5,424 nucleotides of DNA from Actinomycetes bacterium. GTDB taxonomy: Bacteria > Actinomycetota > CALGFH01. The translations under genes were made by a program, and so were the position numbers. The notes beneath the pieces were generated by a model that was not told where the DNA came from, did not search any database, and saw only the letters and a list, made by a program, of their open reading frames with translations. The DNA lies in assembly GCA_030152105.1 (NCBI GenBank), contig JASLIH010000440.1, forward strand, positions 1-5,424. Reading direction: 5' to 3'. Positions 1-4,685 of the stretch are shown one piece after another (the stretch's first letter is position 1; the number at the start of each line of letters is the position of its first letter).

Positions 1-147
1 CACAAAGCCGTAGTAGGCGAGCAGCGCGGCGTGCCTGCCGGCCTGGTCGTCGCCGAACTTCTTGGCCACCCCGAACGGGAACCCGAGCACCGTGTGACGC
101 TGCTGGAACCGGTCCAGCGCCCGCAACAGCCGCTCGATCCACGCCAC
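1..147 (-). CDS. YihY/BrkB family inner-membrane protein, N-terminal 49 residues (partial)
   Basis: The minus strand from a GTG at 147 reads without a stop to the window edge. The product is 49 residues, opens MAWIERLLRALDRFQQRH, and continues with KKFGDDQAG, then AALLAYYGF. The basic amphipathic N-terminus followed by KKFGDDQAG and a hydrophobic AALLAYYGF segment is the characteristic start of actinobacterial YihY/virulence factor BrkB proteins, which are multi-spanning inner-membrane proteins of about 300 residues with uncertain, possibly transport, function. There is no in-frame ATG upstream. The GTG at 147-145 is preceded by a GGGG tract about six bases away, which supports it as the start. 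The conserved first membrane helix begins just as the window ends. The gene is divergent from the HxlR regulator gene. The family call is confident from the motif; everything after residue 49 is outside the window. Confidence 0.82.
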   Translation of the reverse strand, partial: MAWIERLLRALDRFQQRHTVLGFPFGVAKKFGDDQAGRHAALLAYYGFV

Positions 148-242
148 CGCGTTCCCCAATCCCGTTGTCTGCCGGCCATGACCGGCGCATCGACCCGCCC
201 ACCAGCCGCTCCAGCCCTGCGAACGGGCGCCACCCCGCCCAG

Positions 243-266
243 AGCATAGTGGCCCCCGTTCGAACG
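243..266 (-). promoter_or_regulatory. Candidate promoter for the BrkB gene with an overlapping 10-bp palindrome
   Basis: On the minus strand a TATGCT hexamer (248-243) fits an actinobacterial -10 element, about 95 bases upstream of the GTG start at 147. No good -35 is visible. Nine bases further upstream is a perfect palindrome, CGTTCGAACG (257-266), placed where a repressor would block RNA polymerase. It shares the GTTCG/CGAAC half-sites of actinobacterial SOS boxes but not their spacing, so LexA binding is not claimed. The assignment is by pattern only. Confidence 0.25.
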
Positions 267-296
267 TCGCCCTGCTGTGCCCCTCTGTCGATGACG

Positions 297-317
297 GTTC
301 AAGAAATGAACTTGACC
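297..317 (+). promoter_or_regulatory. Inverted repeat GTTCA-N5-TGAAC next to a -35-like TTGACC
   Basis: A perfect 5-bp inverted repeat with a 5-base spacer (GTTCA AGAAA TGAAC, 297-311) abuts a TTGACC hexamer (312-317). Seventeen bases downstream is CAGGCT (335-340), a weak -10 that would place transcription start at or very near the ATG at 347, i.e. a leaderless mRNA. The spacing, and a related motif upstream of the cupin gene (878-892), suggest an operator, possibly for autoregulation by the HxlR protein. HxlR-family dimers bind inverted repeats; the specific link here is inference. Confidence 0.35.
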
Positions 318-346
318 GGCCAAGGGGAGCGGCCCAGGCTCCTGGC

Positions 347-835
347 ATGCGGGGCTATGGCCAGTTCTGCCCGGTCGCGCTGGGCGCCGAGGTGTTCGCC
401 GAGCGCTGGACACCGCTGATCCTGCGCGAGCTGCTGGCCGGGAGCCATCGGTTCAGCGAGCTGCAGCGAGGGCTGCCCGGCATCCCGCGGGCCCTCCTGA
501 CACAGCGGCTGGGATCCCTCCAGCGAGCCGGGCTGGTCGAACGGCGGCCCGCCCGAGCCGGGCGGGGCTTCGAGTACCACCTCAGCCCGGCCGGCCTGTC
601 CTTCAGTCCGGTGGTGGAGGCGGCCAGAGGTCGACCTGTGCCTGGCCGACCCCGGCTTCGACCCCGACCTGTACGTGACCACCGACGTGCGCACGTTCAC
701 TCAGGTGTTCCTGGGCCAGGTGAGCATCGCCAATGCGTTCGGCGACGGGTCGGTGAGCGTGGCCGGACGTAGCGACCTGCGCCGCGCTGCGGCGGGTGGA
801 TCGGCCTGAGCCCGTTCGCCGGCCCGCGAGCCTAG
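347..835 (+). pseudogene. HxlR-family winged-helix transcriptional regulator, disrupted by internal deletion and frame changes
   Basis: From the ATG at 347 the first ~92 residues are a normal HxlR regulator N-terminus: MRGYGQFCPVALGAEVFAER, WTPLILRELL, then FSELQRGLPGIPRALLTQRL (recognition-helix region) and the wing GFEYHLSPAG. The MRGYGQ opening is typical of this subgroup and fixes the start. After VVEA (about 622) the sequence jumps in another frame to EVDLCLADPGFDPDLYVTTD (from 627), the C-terminal SCP2-like domain these proteins often carry. Roughly 50-70 residues expected between the two parts are missing. This second frame stops at 807-809, but the conserved ending WIGLSPFAGPRA continues in the original frame to TAG at 833-835; one extra G near 794-796 would join them. 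As it stands, translation from 347 ends at 772 with an unrelated tail. The DNA-binding domain itself is intact, so a truncated 141-residue product could still bind DNA. Family call confident; loss of full-length function very likely unless the sequence contains errors. Confidence 0.75.
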
Positions 836-839
836 GGGC

Positions 840-857
840 GGTCCTCCCGGGGAGGCC
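840..857 (+). terminator. GC-rich hairpin just after the HxlR pseudogene
   Basis: CCTCC (843-847), loop CGG, GGAGG (851-855), extended by GG/CC around one bulged T, begins five bases after the TAG at 833-835. It has no U tract, as is common for actinobacterial hairpins. Its position supports 835, not 772 or 809, as the original end of the regulator gene. Confidence 0.42.
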
Positions 858-877
858 GGCGTCTCGCAGCCCGCGAA

Positions 878-892
878 GTTCACTTCTTGGTC
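878..892 (+). promoter_or_regulatory. Candidate operator upstream of the cupin gene, related to the 297-311 motif
   Basis: GTTCACTTCTTGGTC (878-892) matches 12 of 15 positions of the reverse complement of the inverted repeat at 297-311. A CTGACC (896-901) follows, with TATTCC (919-924) 17 bases later as a possible -35/-10 pair about 36 bases before the TTG start at 960. The similarity suggests both promoters share one regulator, most simply the adjacent HxlR protein. This is inference from two sites only. Confidence 0.33.
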
Positions 893-948
893 TATCTGAC
901 CGGTACCAGCATTCGCAGTATTCCTCCGGAGATGTCCTTGCCCACCTC

Positions 949-955
949 AAGGAGG
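949..955 (+). promoter_or_regulatory. Strong Shine-Dalgarno that fixes a TTG start
   Basis: AAGGAGG lies four bases before the TTG at 960-962. No in-frame ATG or GTG gives a complete signal peptide, so this site is the main reason to start the cupin protein at TTG. Confidence 0.7.
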
Positions 956-959
956 AGCC

Positions 960-1466
960 TTGCAGCAGCTGACCCACCGGCCGTTGCGCCTCGCCGCCGC
1001 GGTCGCCATCCTCACCGCGGCGCTGGTCGCCGCCCTGGTCGCCCTGCCGCGCGAGCAGGCCGCGGCCACCCCACCCTCGGGCGTCGCCGCCGAGGTGCTG
1101 GCCCGCGGCACCATCGCCCAGGCCGGCCACGTCCGCGTCGCCGGCATCAAGCTGGCCACCCGTGGGCCGACCGACGTCGCCACCGTGCACGTCACCTTCC
1201 AGCCCGGCGGGAGCACCGGCTGGCACGTCCACCCGGGCCCGGCGCTCGTCACCGTCAAGACCGGCCGGCTCACCCTGCACCGCGCCAAGGGCTGCCGCAC
1301 GCGTGCCTTCGACGCCAGGCAGACGTTCCTGGAGCTCGGCCCCGACGACGTCAACCTCACCCGCAACGAGACCGGCGGCGTGACCGAGACGGTGGTCACG
1401 TTCCTGCTGCCGGTGGGCGCGCCGGTCACCGTGGATGCGCCCGCCCCACGTCACTGCCCCCTGTAG
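960..1466 (+). CDS. Secreted or membrane-anchored cupin-domain protein
   Basis: The product is 168 residues. Residues 1-36 form an N-terminal signal: basic start (HRPLR), a hydrophobic core LAAAVAILTAALVAALVAL, then AAA-T, a plausible signal-peptidase site, so the protein probably works outside the membrane. The rest is a single beta-barrel cupin (about 55-155). It has the motif-1 segment STGWHVHPGPALVTVKTG with His89 and His91, a conserved Cys112 (KGCRTRAFD), and motif 2 LELGPDDVNLTRNETGG. The classic motif-1 Glu is absent, and the motif-2 His position is occupied by Asn132, so the metal site looks incomplete. A second Cys (166) near the C-terminus could pair with Cys112. Such proteins are usually annotated only as cupin domain-containing; substrate and activity are unknown. 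The start is TTG with the ribosome site at 949-955. The gene lies downstream of the broken HxlR regulator and converges with corA. Fold call confident; function not assignable. Confidence 0.85.
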   Translation: MQQLTHRPLRLAAAVAILTAALVAALVALPREQAAATPPSGVAAEVLARGTIAQAGHVRVAGIKLATRGPTDVATVHVTFQPGGSTGWHVHPGPALVTVKTGRLTLHRAKGCRTRAFDARQTFLELGPDDVNLTRNETGGVTETVVTFLLPVGAPVTVDAPAPRHCPL

Positions 1467-1471
1467 CCGAG

Positions 1472-1524
1472 CCAAGCGCGCCGGGCCGGGGTCCCGCAGG
1501 CGCTTCCGGCAGGTCGCCGCTTGG
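1472..1524. terminator. Nested inverted repeats between convergent genes, possible bidirectional terminator
   Basis: CCAAGCG (1472-1478) pairs perfectly with CGCTTGG (1518-1524). Inside lies GCCGG (1480-1484) with CCGGC (1506-1510). The structure fills almost the whole 62-bp gap between the ends of the cupin gene (1466) and corA (1529). Position between two convergent stops and the symmetry suggest termination in both directions. There is no U tract and the loop is long, so confidence is limited. Confidence 0.35.
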
Positions 1525-1528
1525 TGGG

Positions 1529-2500
1529 TCAGAGCCAGTCGAGACGTTTGAAGAGCAGGTACAGGCCGCCGGACAGCACCACCAGCAGCACGACCGAGAC
1601 GACGAACCCGGAGTGCCGGGCGAACCCGGGGTAGGGCACGTTCATGCCGTAGAAGCCGGTCACCGCGGTCGGCACCGCGACGATGGCCGCCCAGCTGGTC
1701 ACCTTCTTCGTGATCGTGTTCAGGCGGTTGCCCTGGATCGAGAGGTTGGTCTCCAAGATGGTGGAGACCAGGTCCCGCAGCGACTCGGTCCACTCCGTGG
1801 CCCGCAGCACATGGTCATAGACGTCCTGGAAGTACGGGCCCATGGCCTCATCAACCAGCCCCAGATCACGGCGCAACAAGCTGTTGACGACCTCGCGCAT
1901 CGGCAGCACCAGCCGGCGCAGCACCACCAGCGACTTGCGCAGCTCAAAGGAGCGACGCTGCACCTCAGCCCCATGCGGCCGCTCATCGAACAGCAGGTCC
2001 TCCAAGCCCTCCAAGGCCTCATCCAGCTGCTGCACGGTGGCAAAGTGCCCGTCGACGACAAAGTCGAGCAGCCCCCACAACAGGAACCCGACACCGTGGA
2101 CAGCCAGGTCGGCCGAGCTGTCCCAGCGTTCCACCACCCCATCGATGTCGAACCGAGGGTCCTTGCGGACGGTGATCAGCGCCCGGGGGGTGATGAACGC
2201 GGCAAGCTCGCTTTTCTGGAGTCGGCCGGTGGCCGGGTCCAGGCTGACGGCATAGGCGGTCAAGAACGCGTGGTCCTGGTAGCGGTCCAGCTTGGGCCGC
2301 TCATGCTGCTGGGTGGCGTCCTCGACCGCCAGCGGGTGGAGCCCGAACTCCTCCGAGACGACCGCCAGATCCTCCTGGTCCGGCTCACAGAGGTCCAGCC
2401 ATACCACCGTGTCGGGCTGCTGGAGGTAGTCGGAGATCTGGGCGGCCGGGAAGTCCTTGGCCTCCAGCACCCCCCGTCGGTACAGCCGCGTGTGACGCAT
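1529..2500 (-). CDS. corA: CorA-type magnesium/divalent-cation transporter
   Basis: The product is 323 residues, the usual length for the family. Residues 1-245 are the cytoplasmic domain: an alpha/beta part (TVVWLDLCEPDQEDLAVVSE, then FGLHPLAVEDATQQHERPKL, which is strongly conserved) and long helices (about 150-255) that form the funnel. The C-terminus has two membrane helices, about 269-285 and 297-316. The first ends in the signature YGMN (GMN at 285-287), followed by VPYPGF as in actinobacterial members. The protein ends with a basic stretch, KRLDWL. CorA forms a homopentameric channel for Mg2+ and sometimes Co2+ or Ni2+ uptake, gated by intracellular Mg2+; ion choice cannot be read from sequence here. 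The start is ATG at 2500, the first Met of the conserved reading frame. No perfect Shine-Dalgarno is present (GAGGGT abuts the ATG), and a -10-like TAGGCT sits so close that leaderless expression is possible. It lies 42 bp downstream of the 80-residue gene on the same strand and may be co-transcribed with it. Confidence 0.95.
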   Translation of the reverse strand: MRHTRLYRRGVLEAKDFPAAQISDYLQQPDTVVWLDLCEPDQEDLAVVSEEFGLHPLAVEDATQQHERPKLDRYQDHAFLTAYAVSLDPATGRLQKSELAAFITPRALITVRKDPRFDIDGVVERWDSSADLAVHGVGFLLWGLLDFVVDGHFATVQQLDEALEGLEDLLFDERPHGAEVQRRSFELRKSLVVLRRLVLPMREVVNSLLRRDLGLVDEAMGPYFQDVYDHVLRATEWTESLRDLVSTILETNLSIQGNRLNTITKKVTSWAAIVAVPTAVTGFYGMNVPYPGFARHSGFVVSVVLLVVLSGGLYLLFKRLDWL

Positions 2501-2506
2501 ACCCTC

Positions 2507-2512
2507 AGCCTA
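2507..2512 (-). promoter_or_regulatory. Candidate -10 element for leaderless corA transcription
   Basis: TAGGCT on the minus strand (2512-2507) fits the actinobacterial TANNNT -10 pattern and ends six bases before the corA ATG, putting the predicted start of transcription at or next to the A of ATG. An imperfect -35, CTGTCG (2536-2531), lies 18 bases upstream, just past the end of the 80-residue gene. This would give corA a promoter of its own in the 42-bp gap. Confidence 0.3.
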
Positions 2513-2542
2513 GTCGCCAGGACGGGCACGCGACAGTCCACG

Positions 2543-2785
2543 TCAGACCGAGACGGACCATCGGCGGCCGTGCCCCAGCTCCTGGTCGCGGATGCGGGCC
2601 AGGCGCTGAGCGGCCAGCGCGGCGGCCGGGTCGAAGGCCGCGCCGGCGTAGGCGAGCGACGCCACCAGTGTCCAGATCCAGGATCGCTTGGGCTCGGGGC
2701 GGCGGTCGGGGTCGGGGTGGTTGGCGGCGTCGCGGTCCCCGAAGGCCGGGGCGCTGGTCGGCGGGCTGGCGGCGATGGTGGTCAT
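2543..2785 (-). CDS. Unrecognised small protein (80 residues) upstream of corA
   Basis: I do not recognise this protein. Starting at ATG 2785 it reads MTTIAASPPTSAPAFGD, then a Pro/Asp/Arg-rich polar stretch (DPDRRPEPKR, about 29-38). A moderately hydrophobic segment WIWTLVASLAYAGAAF (about 40-55) may be a single membrane helix, followed by an Ala-rich helix (PAAALAAQRLARIRDQEL) and a short basic tail. The start is well supported: AAAGGAGG (2798-2791) is five bases before this ATG. An in-frame ATG at 2812 would put that Shine-Dalgarno inside the gene, so it is rejected. A CRP-like palindrome overlaps the upstream edge of the ribosome site. Same strand and a 42-bp gap suggest an operon with corA, so a role near the transporter or the membrane is possible but not shown. 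Confidence 0.6.
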   Translation of the reverse strand: MTTIAASPPTSAPAFGDRDAANHPDPDRRPEPKRSWIWTLVASLAYAGAAFDPAAALAAQRLARIRDQELGHGRRWSVSV

Positions 2786-2790
2786 CGTGG

Positions 2791-2798
2791 CCTCCTTT
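2791..2798 (-). promoter_or_regulatory. Shine-Dalgarno deciding the start of the 80-residue gene
   Basis: On the minus strand AAAGGAGG is followed by CCACG and the ATG at 2785. This near-perfect match to the anti-Shine-Dalgarno with ideal spacing is the strongest evidence that this small gene is real and starts at 2785, not 2812. Confidence 0.7.
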
Positions 2799-2814
2799 GT
2801 GACTGTGTTCACAA
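2797..2814. promoter_or_regulatory. Perfect CRP-type palindrome TTGTGA-N6-TCACAA
   Basis: TTGTGA (2797-2802), spacer CTGTGT, TCACAA (2809-2814) is an 18-bp site with perfect 6-bp arms. It contains TGTGA-N6-TCACA, the consensus bound by CRP/FNR-family cAMP receptor proteins, including actinobacterial GlxR and mycobacterial CRP. It overlaps the ribosome-binding site of the 80-residue gene by two bases, so binding there would be expected to repress that gene and perhaps corA. It could also serve the divergent gene starting at 3036, about 220 bp away. GntR-type regulators sometimes use similar TTGT/ACAA arms. The sequence is certain; the binding protein is inference. Confidence 0.5.
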
Positions 2815-2840
2815 GCGAGGATGGGCCGCGACCGCCCCGG

Positions 2841-2951
2841 CAGCGTTACCGCCAGCGCTCCGGCCGCATCGGATTCGCCCCGGGCTCCCGGCAGCCGGCC
2901 GGGTGCTCGACCGGGGTCGGCTGCACCAGGTCGCTTGGGTTCGTAACGCTG
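2841..2951. repeat. Separated 9-bp inverted repeat CAGCGTTAC / GTAACGCTG
   Basis: CAGCGTTAC (2841-2849) recurs as its exact reverse complement GTAACGCTG (2943-2951). Extending outward, 12 of 13 bases match. Both copies lie in the 250-bp divergent intergenic region between the 80-residue gene (start 2785) and the membrane protein (start 3036). They could be paired binding sites for a regulator or the ends of a decayed element; a chance match cannot be excluded. Confidence 0.25.
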
Positions 2952-3035
2952 CGGGATGGAGACCCGCCACACTGGCTGGTGATTGGCGGCACTGGAGTGG
3001 AGGGTGGCGGTGGTGCGCTGGGTGCGGCAACGACC

Positions 3036-4269
3036 ATGGCGCTGACCCCCGCCGCACGAGCGGCCCGGCCGCGCTGGTGGCCGGGCGGGCTGGCGTGGGG
3101 CGCTGTGGGCCCTGGCCATCGCTGGCCTGGCCGTTGTCGCCTGGCTGGATCAGCTGCTGCGCCAGACCGGCCGGTCCGAGCTGGTCGTCCTGGGCCTCAA
3201 GGCCATCCCCCCGGTGCTCGGGTGGGTGAGCGCGGTCACGGTCGGAGCGATGCTGGCCGGCCGCCGGCCCCGCCACCCGGTCGGTTGGCTGCTGCTGGTC
3301 CTTGGCCTGACAGTGGGGGCCAGCGGGCTGGCCTACGGCTACACCAACTACGGGGCCGTCCGTCCCGGCGCCGCGCCGGCCGCCAGCCTGGTCGCCGCCT
3401 ACCTGCCCACCACCCTGGTCATGGTGAACATCTGGCTTGGCCTGGTGCTGCTGCTCACCCCGACTGGGACCCTGCCGTCGCCTCGCTGGCGCTGGTGGCC
3501 CAGGGTCACGGTGGCCACGCTGGTCGCCTTGGTGGTGGTCGTGCCGCTGGCGGCCAGGCCCGCTGGCCGACTCGTCCAGCCGGTCGACAGCCCCCAGGAC
3601 CTGCACGCGTTCCACGGCGTCCTGCTGGCCGCCTTCCAGACCGCCATGGCCGTCACCAACCTCGCCCTGGTCGCCGCCGTCGCCTCGCTGGTGGTGCGCT
3701 TTCGCCACGCCCGAGGTATCGAACGCCAGCAGCTGCGTTGGGTGGCGTTCGCCACCGTCGTCCTGGCGCTGCTGATCGTGGTCGTCGTCGTTGCCTTGGC
3801 CCAGGGCGCCTTCGCCCTGGCCGGGTTGGCCGGGAGCCTGTGCTTGGTGGTCCTGCCAGTGGCGGTCGGCGCGGCCATCCTGCGGTATCGGTTGTACGAC
3901 CTGGACCGGATCATCAGCCGCACCCTGGCCTACGCGGTGCTGACGCTGCTGCTCGGCCTCGGCTATGCCGGGGTGGTCCTCGGGCTCGGACGGCTGCTGC
4001 CCCAGGGATCCAGCCTGGTCGTGGCCGCCGCCACCCTGGCCGTGGCGGCGATGTTCCAGCCGCTGCGTCGCCGCATCCAGGCGCTGGTCGACCGGCGCTT
4101 TGACCGGCGCCGCTACGACGCCGCCCGCACCATCCAAAGGTTCAGCGCGCGACTGCGCCAGCAGGTCGACCTGGACGCACTGACCGGCGAGCTGCAGACC
4201 GTAGTGGAGCAGACGGTCCAGCCGACCAGCATGTCGCTATGGCTGCGGCCGCACCGACCGCTTCCGTGA
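3036..4269 (+). CDS. Multi-spanning membrane sensor-like protein without a kinase domain; reading frame broken by one G near its start
   Basis: The uninterrupted frame to the TGA at 4267-4269 can begin at GTG 3214 (351 residues), but the same frame continues upstream to about 3046 and encodes an expected first helix, ALWALAIAGLAVVAWLDQLL (from 3100). The family's usual N-terminus, MALTPAARAARPRWWPGG and LAW, lies in a neighbouring frame from ATG 3036. Dropping one G from the run 3097-3100 fuses them into about 410 residues. About eight to ten hydrophobic helices follow (VGWLLLVLGLTVGASGLAYG, LVALVVVVPLAA, VVLALLIVVVVVAL and others). Next comes RYRLYDLDRIISRTLAY, a signature shared with sensor histidine kinases, then a cytoplasmic basic helix (VDRRFDRRRYDAARTIQRF) and VDLDALTGELQTVVEQTVQP, ending SLWLRPHRPLP. 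There is no H-box or ATPase domain. Similar stand-alone proteins occur in actinobacteria without known function. If 3214 is the true start the first helix is lost. No good ribosome site precedes 3036 or 3214. Family call moderate; function unknown. Confidence 0.72.
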
Positions 4270-4271
4270 CC

Positions 4272-4284
4272 GGTCCCGGGGACC
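4272..4284 (+). terminator. Short GC-rich hairpin after the membrane protein gene
   Basis: GGTCC, loop CGG, GGACC begins three bases after the TGA at 4267-4269. It has the same loop as the hairpin at 840-857. It lacks a U tract and the stem is only five base pairs, so it is a weak candidate. Confidence 0.3.
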
Positions 4285-4326
4285 CAGAGCGGCCACCCTG
4301 AGAGGTCGTAGCGCTCCCTTGGCTGA

Positions 4327-4540
4327 TTAGAGCCGGTTGAAGCAGAGGACCGAACAGGCCAGCAGCACCAACGCGAACCACCGTCCCGTATCCCTGTCCC
4401 ACCGCACCCTAAGCCGCCTGAAGCAGCTCAGCCACGACAGCGACCGCTCAACCTTCCAGCGTGACGGCCAAGCGTATTGAGGAGTCGAACCCACGCCGAG
4501 CAATCCGCGGGCGGATGCCACGCCGCCCGACTGCCTGGCA
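4327..4540 (-). pseudogene. Decayed C-terminal fragment of an IS5-family transposase
   Basis: Reading the minus strand from 4540, three successive frames give pieces of one conserved C-terminus: RRGIRPRIARRGFDSSIRL, then LGRH, then WKVERSLSWLSCFRRL and RVRWDRDTGRWFALVLLACSVLCFNRL, ending at TAA (4329-4327). The order and wording match IS5-family DDE transposases (RGIxPRIARRG-LGRHRW-VERxxxWL-FRRLRVRWER); the Glu of the VER motif is the third catalytic residue. Two one-base deletions, near 4468-4470 and 4458-4462, explain the frame changes: restoring one G and one C gives RLGRHRWKVERS. The N-terminal two-thirds, with the two catalytic Asp residues, are absent, and no terminal inverted repeats or target duplication were found. 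The remnant cannot transpose. It records an old insertion directly downstream of the membrane protein gene. Family call confident; exact left boundary uncertain. Confidence 0.72.
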
Positions 4541-4685
4541 GCTCATAGAAGTCCTGGAAGGCGGGGTTGTTGGCGGTCAACAGATGAGACTGCGGTGAAA
4601 TCTGCGATGGGCGCAACAGCTCTCATCGTGGCTTCACCGTCGGCTTGGCAACATTCCCCGGGGACACCAGCCACAGGAATCAGCC

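Noticed and set aside
31..419. Two short plus-strand frames in the first 420 bases (31-249, 165-419)
   Set aside because: They are shadows opposite the BrkB N-terminus and across the intergenic region, with no motif or ribosome site.
603..1793. A 396-codon open frame on the minus strand
   Set aside because: It is antisense to the regulator, cupin and the end of corA in a different frame. Composition is Gly/Arg/Asp-rich with no recognisable motif.
2786..2812. Upstream in-frame ATG at 2812 as start of the 80-residue protein
   Set aside because: It would place the strong AAAGGAGG (2798-2791) inside the coding region, and the CRP-like palindrome would also be coding. The ATG at 2785 has ideal spacing.
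887..3229. A 780-codon open frame on the plus strand
   Set aside because: It runs across the cupin gene in another frame and through the antisense of corA. Its product is low-complexity Arg/Gly/Pro/Gln-rich, as expected of shadow frames in GC-rich DNA.
2809..4137. A 442-codon minus-strand frame opposite the membrane protein gene
   Set aside because: It is rich in Gln/His/Gly/Asp, mirroring Leu/Val codons of the opposite strand. The plus-strand membrane protein is clearly the real product.
4541..4685. Possible extension of the transposase remnant or a separate small gene
   Set aside because: Minus-strand frames here (e.g. TANNPAFQDFYELPG) do not match the expected transposase sequence upstream of RGIRPRIARR, and plus-strand frames lack a ribosome site. 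I see nothing supportable except the TCCCCGGGGA palindrome at 4655-4664.
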